The translations under genes and the position numbers were made by a program. From JAVVFH01 sp032250585 (GTDB lineage: Bacteria > Pseudomonadota > Gammaproteobacteria > Xanthomonadales > SZUA-36): a stretch of DNA of 8,937 nt. The stretch spans positions 1-8,937 of the forward strand of contig JAVVFH010000147.1 in the NCBI GenBank assembly GCA_032250585.1, read 5' to 3'. Shown in pieces: positions 1-7,069 of this stretch; position 1 is the first letter of the stretch; each line of letters begins with the position of its first letter. The notes under the pieces are model-generated. The model saw only the letters and a program-made list of their open reading frames with translations. It did no database searches and was not told the origin of the DNA.

Positions 1-798
1 GAACTGGCGGCGCGCCTTCAGGTAGCCGACGGTTCGCTCGAAGGCTTCCTGCGCCAGGCCGAGCATTTCTGCCGCCGCGCCGATCCGCGCGGCGTCGAGG
101 ATTCGCTCCAGCGTCGCCTGGCCGTCGCCGGCCGCGGTCCCGGCGAGGTGCTGCCCCGGCTCGAGGGCGACGTTTTCAAAGCGCAGCTCGGCGGCCCGGT
201 GCGTGTCCAGAGCGGCAAAGGCCTCGACCTCGACGCCAGCGGCATTCGCCGGAACCAGGAACAGGCCCAGGCCGCTGTCGGTCCGGGCGCTGACGATGAA
301 CTGATCGGCCACGTGACCATCGAGCACCGCGATCTTGCGGCCGGACAGACTGTAGCCGCCCGGGGTTACCGGCGCCCGGCTGGCGACCTGCTGCGGATCG
401 TGCCGTGGGCTCTCGTCGCAGGCCAGCGCCAGCAGGCTCTGGCCGCCGGCGACAGCCGGCAGGATGGCGGCGCACTGCGCGTCGGAGCCGGCCAGCCGGA
501 TAGCCGCCACGCCGATCAGCGCGGTGGCGAGCAGGGGGCTGGGTGTCAGCGTGCGGCCGGTTTCTTCCAGCACGATGCCGATTCCGGCGAAACCGTAATC
601 CAGGCCGCCCTGGGCTTCGGGCACCAAAATCGCACTCCAGCCCAGGTCGACCATCTCGCCCCACACTGCGCGCGAAAAGCCCTCCTGGACACCCTCGTCT
701 CGGAGTTTGCGCAGGTGACTGACGGGGGCTCGCTCGCGCAGAAAATCGCGGGCCGATTCTTTGAGCATCAATTGCTCGTCATTCAGTACCAATGCCAT
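1..798 (-). CDS. Acyl-CoA dehydrogenase-like subunit (partial, C-terminus off the window)
   Basis: The visible 266 residues start MALVLNDEQL and read without a stop to the window edge. They cover the N-terminal helical domain, the middle beta domain and the start of the C-terminal helices; the last residues, YLKARRQF, match the ACAD segment that precedes the conserved 'G.PI..FQ'. The family oxidises acyl-CoA thioesters to 2-enoyl-CoA using FAD and passes electrons to ETF. The usual 'TEPxxGSD' segment is replaced by ACDES (about residues 126-130), while VPEAQGG and the helix after it are normal. This resembles the less typical partner in two-gene ACADs such as actinobacterial FadE28/FadE29, though that link is inference. 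The ATG lies 11 nt after the upstream ACAD gene. An AGGGGA-like ribosome-binding site overlaps that gene's TAG stop, which suggests translational coupling. The catalytic-base region is outside the window, so activity cannot be judged. Confidence 0.9.
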   Translation of the reverse strand, partial: MALVLNDEQLMLKESARDFLRERAPVSHLRKLRDEGVQEGFSRAVWGEMVDLGWSAILVPEAQGGLDYGFAGIGIVLEETGRTLTPSPLLATALIGVAAIRLAGSDAQCAAILPAVAGGQSLLALACDESPRHDPQQVASRAPVTPGGYSLSGRKIAVLDGHVADQFIVSARTDSGLGLFLVPANAAGVEVEAFAALDTHRAAELRFENVALEPGQHLAGTAAGDGQATLERILDAARIGAAAEMLGLAQEAFERTVGYLKARRQF

Positions 799-809
799 GT
801 CCGTTTCCC

Positions 810-1991
810 CTATCCCGGCAGGCCGAGTATGCGTTTGGCCACGATATTCAACTGGATTTCCGAGGTTCCGCCCTCGATCGAATTGCCCTTGCTGCGCAGC
901 CAGCTGCGCGGCAGGTGGCCGTCGCGGCTCGCTTCGCCTTCCCATTGCAGCGCGTCGCTGCCGTGAATCGCCATCAACAATTCGTAGCGGCGTTTGTTCA
1001 GCTCGGTGCCGTAGTACTTGAACATCGAGGCGGCCGCGCCCAGGCTGACGCCAGCCTTGACCTCGTCACGGGCGCGCTCGATGTTGAGTTTCAGGCCTTC
1101 TTCGTCGATTTCAAAGCGCGCGATGTCGCTGCGCAGCATCGAGTTCGCCAGCACGCCGTCGCGCAGGCCGAGCGCCTCTGCCGCGATGGTGCCGACCCGC
1201 TCGCTGCCCGCCGCGCTCAGGCCGGTGCTGGCGATCATCTCGCGTTCGTGGCTGAGCAGGTACTTGGCAACCGTCCAGCCCTGGTTGATCGCACCGACCA
1301 CCTGATCCTTTTCGACCCGCAGGTTCTCGAAAAAGGTTTCGGTGAAGGGTGATTTGCCGCTGATCAGCCTGATCGGGCGCGTGGCAACGCCCGGCGTGCT
1401 CATGTCAAACAGCACGAAGCTGATGCCCTCGTGTTTTTTAGCCTCGAAATCGGTTCGCACCAGGGCGAACATCCAGTCCCCCTTGTCGCCGTAGGAAGTC
1501 CACACCTTGGAGCCGTTGACCCGGAAATGATCGCCCATGTCTTCGGCCCGCGTTTGCAGGCTGGCCAGGTCGGAGCCCGCATTGGGTTCGCTGTAGCCCT
1601 GGACCCAGCGGATCTCGCCGCGCACGATCGGCGGCAGGTGCTGGCGCTTGAGTTGCTCGCTGCCGAACTTGAGCAAGGCGGGGCCCAGCATAGAAATGCC
1701 GAAGCTGAAGAGCGCCTGGCGCGCGCCGATTCGTTCCATCTCCTGCTTGAGTATTTTGGCCTGCTCGCGGTCGAGGCCGCCGCCACCATAGGCCCGCGGC
1801 CAAGTCGGGGCCGTCCAGCCTTTTTCACCCATGCGTTCGAGCCACAGGCGCTGGTCTTCGCTCTGAAAGTGGAAATGGCGCCCGCCCCAGCAGGCTTCCG
1901 TCTCGGATTGCATCGGGCGTCGCATGGATTCGGGACAGTTGGCCTGCAGCCAGCCCCGGGTTTCCTGCCGGAAGGACTCGATGTTCGTCAC
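810..1991 (-). CDS. Acyl-CoA dehydrogenase
   Basis: A complete 393-residue acyl-CoA dehydrogenase, the usual family length. FAD-dependent alpha,beta-desaturation of an acyl-CoA is the expected reaction. Visible motifs are WPRAYGGGG (about 64-72), the FAD/substrate signature GYSEPNAGSD (132-141) followed by VNGSKVWTSY (158-167), GWTVAKYLLSHERE (238-251) and the C-terminal SIEGGTSEIQ (371-380). Glu373 in that last motif sits where medium-chain-type enzymes carry the catalytic base. The start is GTG: an in-frame TAA lies two codons upstream, the next Met is at residue 24, and a purine-rich AAGAGAG stretch sits about 8 nt before the GTG. It is the first gene of the minus-strand operon with the second ACAD. 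The N-terminal FRQETRGWL type and the pairing recall ACADs of steroid or branched/cyclic acyl-CoA degradation, but the substrate cannot be read from the sequence. Confidence 0.93.
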   Translation of the reverse strand: MTNIESFRQETRGWLQANCPESMRRPMQSETEACWGGRHFHFQSEDQRLWLERMGEKGWTAPTWPRAYGGGGLDREQAKILKQEMERIGARQALFSFGISMLGPALLKFGSEQLKRQHLPPIVRGEIRWVQGYSEPNAGSDLASLQTRAEDMGDHFRVNGSKVWTSYGDKGDWMFALVRTDFEAKKHEGISFVLFDMSTPGVATRPIRLISGKSPFTETFFENLRVEKDQVVGAINQGWTVAKYLLSHEREMIASTGLSAAGSERVGTIAAEALGLRDGVLANSMLRSDIARFEIDEEGLKLNIERARDEVKAGVSLGAAASMFKYYGTELNKRRYELLMAIHGSDALQWEGEASRDGHLPRSWLRSKGNSIEGGTSEIQLNIVAKRILGLPG

Positions 1992-2041
1992 GTTTTATTC
2001 TCTCTTGCGGGGTCGGGATTTCGTTGCCGGTTCGGTTGTTC

Positions 2042-2058
2042 AAACCTACAGTATGTTT
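2042..2058. promoter_or_regulatory. Candidate TetR-type operator (17-bp near-palindrome)
   Basis: On the minus strand the site has the form AAAC-N-TAC-N-GTA-N-GTTT: seven of eight base pairs are symmetric around a central base. It lies about 50 nt upstream of the GTG of the ACAD operon and just before the TetR-like relic that points the other way. Shared operators between divergent TetR genes and acyl-CoA degradation genes are common, so an operator role is a reasonable inference. No binding data or further copies can be seen in this window. Confidence 0.45.
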
Positions 2059-2069
2059 TAGTTTCATGC

Positions 2070-2363
2070 CAGGCAATCCTGTCCGAGGCCGCCGGCCTTT
2101 TCAACCGCCAGGGCAGGCGCGCGACCACGCTGGCGGCCTTTACTCAAAATTGCTTCGATGCCTGGCAGGCCATAGGTCGTGGCAGCGCACCGAACTGTAC
2201 CATCTTCAAGGAGATTCACCCCCTGCAGGAAGGGCACTGCAAGGACATCGCGGAACGTTATTTGCGGCTCTATAAGCGGGTGTGGGAAATGGTGCGGGTG
2301 GGTGTGGTCGATCGCGGCCTGATGGGGCCGTTTTCCGTTTTCTTTAACGGCATCGCCCGCTGA
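2070..2363 (+). pseudogene. TetR/AcrR-family regulator remnant
   Basis: One open frame reads QAILSEAAGLFNRQG then RRATTLAAF, which fits the first helix of TetR regulators (pattern 'IL.aA..LFn.+G...TTl..IA'). It then jumps to FDAWQAIGRG, IFKEIHPLQEGH and YLRLYKRVWEMVRVGVVDRG, which fits helices 7-9 of the ligand domain in TetR proteins that control fatty-acid genes. The helix-turn-helix (normally 'vgvs..tlY.hf.sKe') and most of helices 4-6 are absent, so roughly 60 or more residues appear deleted. This frame has no ATG, GTG or TTG start nearby; the ATG at 2066 is in another frame. The end runs into a T-rich stretch and a hairpin whose loop contains the stop. It is divergent from the ACAD operon, the usual place for its repressor. 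I read it as a decayed gene. The alternative is chance coding-like DNA; several matching blocks in the right order argue against that. Confidence 0.55.
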
Positions 2364-2376
2364 GGCGGGCGATGCC
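2349..2376. terminator. Perfect 12-bp hairpin, terminator-like
   Basis: Two perfectly complementary 12-base arms (2349-2360 and 2365-2376) flank a TGAG loop. The hairpin lies 17 nt past the stop of the minus-strand exported-protein gene, the right place for a terminator. No T-tract follows the stem on either strand; the T-rich stretch (2331-2347) lies on the plus-strand upstream side and would be A-rich in the minus transcript. A Rho-independent terminator is therefore not fully supported. It could instead protect mRNA ends or act with Rho. Confidence 0.45.
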
Positions 2377-2393
2377 TGCTTCGTCAGCGCAAT

Positions 2394-3173
2394 TCAGTCG
2401 GCGGCCTGCATCGACAGGTCGGGGTGGTGTTCCCATAGCTGGTATTTGGAACCCCAGGACGAACCGGAAAACTCCTGCATCAGCTTCATCGCCTCTTCCG
2501 ACGATCCCAGCTTCGATGCGAGGAATTGGAAAAATGCTTCGTCGCCGCCCGCCATGTCGGCGTAGTTTTCGTGCGGAACGACCAGCGATACGGAGGGCTT
2601 GCCGCCTATGCGTGACAGCCACAACCAGGAGCGCTCGTCGCTGGCCCAGCCCTGGTCGATGGCGATCTGACTCAGCTTGACCCGGGCGCCCTTGAACTGG
2701 TTGGCGTGACCGGCCCTGGGCATGAATTCGGTAATCGAGAAGTAACGGTAGCTGCCGTCGTTCCAGTGGCTGCTGGTCCAGTCGATTTCGTCGAAATAGT
2801 GCTCGGCTTTGTCTACCAGCGGTGCGACTTTCTCGTTGAAATGCGCGTAGACTCCCGTTTTGCTCTCGTCCCAGGCTGTATAGGCATCCAGGTCCGCCCA
2901 GTTGAAGCAGCAGGCGCGGATGGCGAAACGGCCGAGCTCATCCCCGAGCAGCGGCGTGTATACTTCCCACTGGCGGGGGTCGTCCTGCTCGCTGCGCAGG
3001 GCGATGTGTTCCTTGAGGCTTGCGACGAATTGCGTGGAGTGGCCTTCCTTCGGCGTCACGATCCACATTTCCGCGAGCGGGCCCGGCGCTTCCTGTGCCG
3101 GCGTGGAAAACGGCAACAGGAGTAACAGCGCTGCGATCGCGACGGGAATCAGGGGTCGGGTTCTGCGGTTCAT
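2394..3173 (-). CDS. Exported protein of unknown function with two similar alpha/beta halves
   Basis: I do not recognise a named family. The 259-residue product begins MNRRTRPLIPVAIAALLLLL, a Sec signal peptide: basic start, hydrophobic core, and a likely cleavage after STPA at residue 26. It should be periplasmic or secreted. The mature part seems to be a tandem duplication. The first half has MWIVTPKEGHSTQF and then CCFNWADLDAY; the second has ITEFMPRAGHANQF and then VVPHENYADMA. Each half pairs an opening strand plus 'PxxGHxxQF' helix with a later strand and 'xxYxxM/W' helix, as in dimeric alpha-beta barrel (NIPSNAP/ABM-like) domains. That fold is inferred by eye only. I chose the ATG at 3173 because GAGG lies 8 nt upstream; a longer reading frame extends to 3239 and another ATG sits at 3179, but neither has good spacing or signal-peptide fit. 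The gene stands alone, divergent from prfB. Confidence 0.8.
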   Translation of the reverse strand: MNRRTRPLIPVAIAALLLLLPFSTPAQEAPGPLAEMWIVTPKEGHSTQFVASLKEHIALRSEQDDPRQWEVYTPLLGDELGRFAIRACCFNWADLDAYTAWDESKTGVYAHFNEKVAPLVDKAEHYFDEIDWTSSHWNDGSYRYFSITEFMPRAGHANQFKGARVKLSQIAIDQGWASDERSWLWLSRIGGKPSVSLVVPHENYADMAGGDEAFFQFLASKLGSSEEAMKLMQEFSGSSWGSKYQLWEHHPDLSMQAAD

Positions 3174-3264
3174 GGGCATTTCCTCGCGTTGGCTGAGTGA
3201 ACGGACCGCCGGCGGGCAGCCCGAACGGGTCCGATACAATCAACATAGGTGATTTGCGCGGTTT

Positions 3265-3296
3265 TTGCCATCCGGGGTGGGCGGCTGGTGTAAAAT
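3265..3296 (+). promoter_or_regulatory. Possible sigma-70 promoter of prfB
   Basis: TTGCCA (3265-3270) and TAAAAT (3291-3296) resemble -35 and -10 boxes and would start a transcript about 25 nt before the prfB GTG. The 20-nt spacer is longer than the 17-nt optimum, so the -10 box is the more credible half. The region 3174-3327 is the only gap between prfB and the divergent exported-protein gene and must hold promoters for both. Confidence 0.3.
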
Positions 3297-3327
3297 GCAG
3301 CGCTTTGAATTCACTGGATGACGGCAC

Positions 3328-4423
3328 GTGGAAACCAACCCGCTCAGCAATCTCTTGACCGACCTGGCGCAGCGTTCGGATGCGCTCAGGGGGTACCTTT
3401 GACCTCGATCACAAGCGCGACCGCCTTGAGGAAGTAAGCCGGGAACTCGAAAACCCGGCCATCTGGAACGACCCGGAAAGAGCCCAGTCGCTGGGTCGCG
3501 AACGCGCCCGGCTGGAAGCCGTCATCGATTCGCTGGACGCCCTGCAAAGCGGTCTGGCCGACGCGCGCGAAATGCTCGAGCTGGCGATCGAGGAAGCCGA
3601 CGCGGAAACGGTGCAGGCACTGGACGGCGACCTGCGGAAAATGCAAGCGCAGATCGAGCAGCTCGAGTTCGAACGCATGTTCTCCGGCGAGATGGACCCG
3701 CGGCCCTGTTATCTCGAAATCCAGTCCGGCTCCGGCGGCACCGAGGCGCAGGACTGGGCGGAAATGCTGCTGCGCATGTACCTGCGCTGGTTCGAGCGTC
3801 GCGGCTGGGACGCCGAACTGATGGAAGTTTCTTCGGGCGACGTGGCCGGCATCAAGAGCGCGACGGTGCACATCAAGGGCGATTACGCCTACGGCTGGTG
3901 CCGGACCGAGACCGGCGTGCACCGGCTGGTCCGCAAATCGCCGTTCGATTCGGGCAACCGGCGGCACACCTCGTTTGCGGCGGTGTTCGTCTCGCCCGAA
4001 GTCGACGACAACATCGACATCGAAATCAACCCGGCCGACCTGCGCATCGACGTCTACCGCGCTTCCGGCGCCGGCGGGCAGCACGTCAACACCACCGACT
4101 CGGCCGTGCGCATTACCCACGTGCCGACGGGCATTGTCGTGCAATGCCAGAACGACCGCTCGCAGCACAAGAACAAGGATCAGGCGCTGAAACAGCTGCG
4201 TGCCAAGCTCTACGAAATGGAGCTGCAAAAGCGCAGCGAGGCGCACCAGAAGCTGGAAGACTCGAAATCCGATATCGGCTGGGGCAGCCAGATCCGTTCC
4301 TATGTGCTGGACCAGTCGCGCATCAAGGATTTGCGCACCGGCGTGGAGGTGGGCAATACCCAGGCGGTGCTGGACGGCGATCTTGACCCCTTCGTCGAGG
4401 CTTCGCTGAAGCAGGGTCTGTAA
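3328..4423 (+). CDS. prfB: Peptide chain release factor 2 (programmed +1 frameshift)
   Basis: RF2 recognises UGA and UAA stop codons on the ribosome and triggers peptide release. Translation starts at the GTG (3328), giving 24 residues (METNPLSNLL and on to ALRGYL) that match the start of E. coli RF2. An in-frame TGA at 3400-3402 follows, and a +1 shift (skipping T3400) resumes at GAC 3401. The joined product is 364 residues, one fewer than E. coli RF2. The codon-recognition tripeptide SPF is at about 204-206 and the catalytic GGQ at about 249-251 within RASGAGGQHVN. The Gln of GGQ is the normal N5-methylation site. The position equal to E. coli residue 246 is Ala, the common form, not the Thr of strain K-12. 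The C-terminal QNDRSQHKNKDQA block is intact. lysS follows after 30 nt, the same order as in E. coli. Gene callers that ignore the shift would start wrongly near 3380. Confidence 0.97.
3388..3403 (+). promoter_or_regulatory. RF2 autoregulatory +1 frameshift site
   Basis: The sequence AGG GGG TAC CTT TGA C holds every part of the classic element: an internal Shine-Dalgarno-like AGGGGG, the slippery CTT codon, the in-frame TGA and a C after it that weakens termination. When RF2 is scarce the ribosome pauses at TGA and tRNA-Leu slips from CTT to TTT, so full-length RF2 is made; when RF2 is plentiful, translation ends after 24 codons. It differs from the E. coli site only in TAC for TAT. Confidence 0.96.
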
Positions 4424-4453
4424 CCCGAATGGAAAACTGAAAGGATGAACAAA

Positions 4454-5971
4454 ATGGACGACAAGGACACGGCAGCTGCGCCGCAGGCGGACGAAAACCG
4501 CCTGATCGCCGAGCGCCGCGCCAAGCTGGCGGCTTTGCGCGAGGCGGGGCAGGCCTACCCGAACGATTTCCGCAAGAACGCGACCTCCGGCAGCCTGCTC
4601 AAACGTTTCGGCGCCAGCGATGCGGAAGAGCTCGAACGGGTCGACGAGACCTTTGCCGTCGCCGGGCGCATGATGGCCAAGCGCGTGATGGGGAAAATCG
4701 CCTTCGTACGGTTGCAGGATCGTGACGGCTCCATCCAGTTGATGATCCAGCGCGACGGCCTGCCGCAGGGCGTATTTCAGTCGTTCAAGCACTGGGACGT
4801 CGGCGACATCATCGCCGCCAGCGGGCGCATCGTGCGCACCCAGAAAGGCGAGTTGTCGATCAAGGCCGAAGAGCTGCGGTTGCTGGCCAAGTCGCTGCGG
4901 CCGCTGCCCGAAAAGCACCACGGCCTGACCGACACGGAAATGCGCTACCGCCAGCGTTACGTGGACCTGATGATGAACGAGCGCTCGCGCGAGATCTTCC
5001 GCACCCGATCGCGCATCATCACGGCGATCCGGGCCTTCATGGAGGTACCGGAGCGGGATTTCCTGGAAGTGGAAACGCCGATGATGCACCCGATTCCGGG
5101 GGGGGCGGCGGCCCGGCCTTTCGTGACCCACCACAACGCGCTGAATCTCGACATGTACCTGCGGGTCGCCCCCGAACTGTATCTCAAGCGGCTGGTGGTC
5201 GGCGGCCTGACCCGCGTCTACGAAATCAACCGCAATTTCCGCAACGAGGGCGTGTCGACCCGGCACAATCCGGAATTCACGATGCTCGAGTTCTACTGGG
5301 CTTACGCCGATTACGAGGACCTGATGGACCTTACCGAGCAGATGCTGACCGAGCTGGCCGCGGGGGTGGCGGGCGGCACGACGGTCACGTACCAGGGCCA
5401 GGAAATCGACTTCGGCACCCGCTTCGAGCGCCTCACCGTGGAAGACGCCGTGCGGCGCTACAATCCCGAACTGGCGGACGCCGATCTGTGGGACGAGCAA
5501 GTGCTGCGTGCGGCCTGCGAGGCGCTGGAGATCCGCACGGAAAAAAACTGGGCCCCGGGCAAGCTGCTCACCGAGCTGTTCGATGCAACGGTCGAGGAGC
5601 ACCTGGTCCAGCCGGTGTTCATCACCCGCTATCCGACCGAGGTCTCGCCGCTGTCACGGCGCAACGACGAGGACCCGCGCGTCACCGATCGCTTCGAACT
5701 GTTCATTTGCGGGCGCGAGATCGCCAACGGCTTCTCCGAGCTCAACGATCCGGAGGACCAGGCCGAGCGGTTTCGCGCCCAGATGGAGAACAAGGAAGCC
5801 GGCGACCTGGAAGCCATGCATTACGACAGCGATTACATCCGCGCGCTGGAGTACGGCATGCCGCCGGCGGCTGGCGAGGGCGTGGGCATCGATCGCCTGG
5901 TAATGATCTTCACCGATTCGCCGTCGATCCGCGACGTGCTGCTGTTTCCCTACCTGCGTCCCGAGGCCTGA
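4454..5971 (+). CDS. lysS: Lysyl-tRNA synthetase, class II
   Basis: This cytoplasmic enzyme charges tRNA-Lys with lysine in an ATP-dependent reaction. The 505-residue product has the same length as E. coli LysS. An N-terminal helical part (LIAERRAKLAALREAG) leads into the OB-fold anticodon-binding domain (about 65-150). The class II catalytic core then shows motif 1 (FLEVETPMM, about 203-211), motif 2 (YEINRNFRNEG, about 256-266, with its ATP-binding Arg) and motif 3 (GEGVGIDRLVM, about 474-484). IPGGAAARPF and GREIANGFSELND are LysRS-specific blocks. I chose the ATG at 4454 because AAGGA lies 8 nt upstream; the ATG at 4445 directly abuts that site. One small oddity is FMEVPERDF just before motif 1, which seems two residues longer than the E. 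coli counterpart. It is 30 nt after prfB and 14 nt before the glycosyltransferase, so it probably shares their transcript. Confidence 0.97.
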   Translation: MDDKDTAAAPQADENRLIAERRAKLAALREAGQAYPNDFRKNATSGSLLKRFGASDAEELERVDETFAVAGRMMAKRVMGKIAFVRLQDRDGSIQLMIQRDGLPQGVFQSFKHWDVGDIIAASGRIVRTQKGELSIKAEELRLLAKSLRPLPEKHHGLTDTEMRYRQRYVDLMMNERSREIFRTRSRIITAIRAFMEVPERDFLEVETPMMHPIPGGAAARPFVTHHNALNLDMYLRVAPELYLKRLVVGGLTRVYEINRNFRNEGVSTRHNPEFTMLEFYWAYADYEDLMDLTEQMLTELAAGVAGGTTVTYQGQEIDFGTRFERLTVEDAVRRYNPELADADLWDEQVLRAACEALEIRTEKNWAPGKLLTELFDATVEEHLVQPVFITRYPTEVSPLSRRNDEDPRVTDRFELFICGREIANGFSELNDPEDQAERFRAQMENKEAGDLEAMHYDSDYIRALEYGMPPAAGEGVGIDRLVMIFTDSPSIRDVLLFPYLRPEA

Positions 5972-5985
5972 CCCCCGGCCAATCA

Positions 5986-6996
5986 ATGAGTCGCGCCATG
6001 AACCCTGTGGTCTCCGTCATCATGCCGGTGCGCGATGGCGGTGCCTACCTGCGCGATGCCGTCGACAGCATTTTGCGGCAGAGCTTCGCGGACCTCGAAC
6101 TGATCCTGGTCGACGACCACAGCGCGGATGCGGCCATCGCCGCACTGGAGCGCAGCGACCCGCGCCTGCAGTTGCTCGCCAACTCCGGCCAGGGCGTCAG
6201 CAGCGCGTTCAACACCGGCCTGGCGCGGGCGCGCGGGGCCTTCATTGCGCGCATGGATGCCGACGACCTGGCCCTGCCCGAGCGCCTGGCCCGGCAGTTG
6301 GCCTATCTCGATGCCCGGCCGGACGTCGATATTTGCGGCGCCTGCGTGGAGCTCTTTTCCGAGCGGCCGCTGCGCGGCGGCAACCTGCGCTACCAGCGCT
6401 GGCTGAACAGCTGCCGCTCCCCTGGGCAGATCCACCGCCAGATGTTCGTCGAGAGCCCGCTGCCGAACCCCACCGCCATGTTTCGCCGCCAGGCGCTGCT
6501 GGACCTGGGCGGTTACGGCGACCCGCCCTGGCCCGAGGATTACGACCTGTTCCTGCGCGCTCGCGAAGCCGGTCTGCGCATGGGCAAGCCGAACGAAATC
6601 TTGCTGCGCTGGCGCGAGCACGCGGGGCGCCTGACGCGCCGTGATGCGCGTTACGCCCTCGAGCGCTTCCAGGCGGCCAAGGCGCATTACCTCGCGCGCG
6701 GCCCGCTCCGGGACGGCCGGCCGGTCGTGCTGTGGGGCGCCGGTCCGACCGGTCGCCTGATGCACGACCTGCTGGCAGCGGAGGGTGTTCGGATTGATGG
6801 TTTCCTGGAAGTCGATCAACGCAAGATCGGCGGCGAGAAGCGCGGCCGGCCGGTCTGGCCGGTCAGCCGTCTCGAGGCCCTGGAGCGCGCGATGGTGCTG
6901 GTGGCGGTCGGTTCCCCCGGCGCGCGCGAGCGGATCGGTGTGCACATGGAAAGCCTGCGCCGCGTCGAGGGCGAGTCCTACCTGTTCGTGGCCTGA
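5986..6996 (+). CDS. Family 2 glycosyltransferase with C-terminal Rossmann-like domain
   Basis: The 336-residue product begins with a GT-A fold: VSVIMPVRDGGAYLRDAVDSIL (about 9-30), LILVDDHS (39-46) and the metal/nucleotide-sugar motif MDADD (90-94). NPTAMFRR and PEDYDLFLR (183-191, likely the catalytic-base region) follow. This should transfer a sugar from a nucleotide donor to a glycan or lipid acceptor; the sugar and acceptor cannot be inferred. Residues about 247-315 form a second domain: VVLWGAGPTGR, a glycine-rich nucleotide-binding loop, then IDGFLEVD and VLVAVGSPGARERI, like the N-terminal nucleotide-binding part of PglD-type sugar acetyltransferases. There are no membrane segments, so the protein is probably cytosolic or peripheral. 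The start may be 5986 or 5998; neither has a clear Shine-Dalgarno, though GAG lies 7 nt before 5998. The 14-nt gap after lysS suggests coupled expression. No other glycan genes are visible nearby. Confidence 0.85.
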   Translation: MSRAMNPVVSVIMPVRDGGAYLRDAVDSILRQSFADLELILVDDHSADAAIAALERSDPRLQLLANSGQGVSSAFNTGLARARGAFIARMDADDLALPERLARQLAYLDARPDVDICGACVELFSERPLRGGNLRYQRWLNSCRSPGQIHRQMFVESPLPNPTAMFRRQALLDLGGYGDPPWPEDYDLFLRAREAGLRMGKPNEILLRWREHAGRLTRRDARYALERFQAAKAHYLARGPLRDGRPVVLWGAGPTGRLMHDLLAAEGVRIDGFLEVDQRKIGGEKRGRPVWPVSRLEALERAMVLVAVGSPGARERIGVHMESLRRVEGESYLFVA

Positions 6997-7069
6997 TGTT
7001 CGACGACGCAGCGATCGGCGTCCCGGGTCGCCCTGTGAATTCACCCGTGCAGGCATTAGAATTCGGAAC

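Noticed and set aside
148..966. Plus-strand open frame opposite the two ACAD genes
   Set aside because: It crosses the junction of two well-supported minus-strand genes and has no family features.
3318..3320. ATG as the prfB start
   Set aside because: It is in a different frame from the RF2 N-terminal sequence that begins at the GTG 3328 and leads to the frameshift site.
3386..5602. A 738-codon open frame on the minus strand across prfB and lysS
   Set aside because: It is antisense to two certain genes, its product is rich in His, Arg, Leu and Gly without domains, and such frames are normal opposite GC-rich genes.
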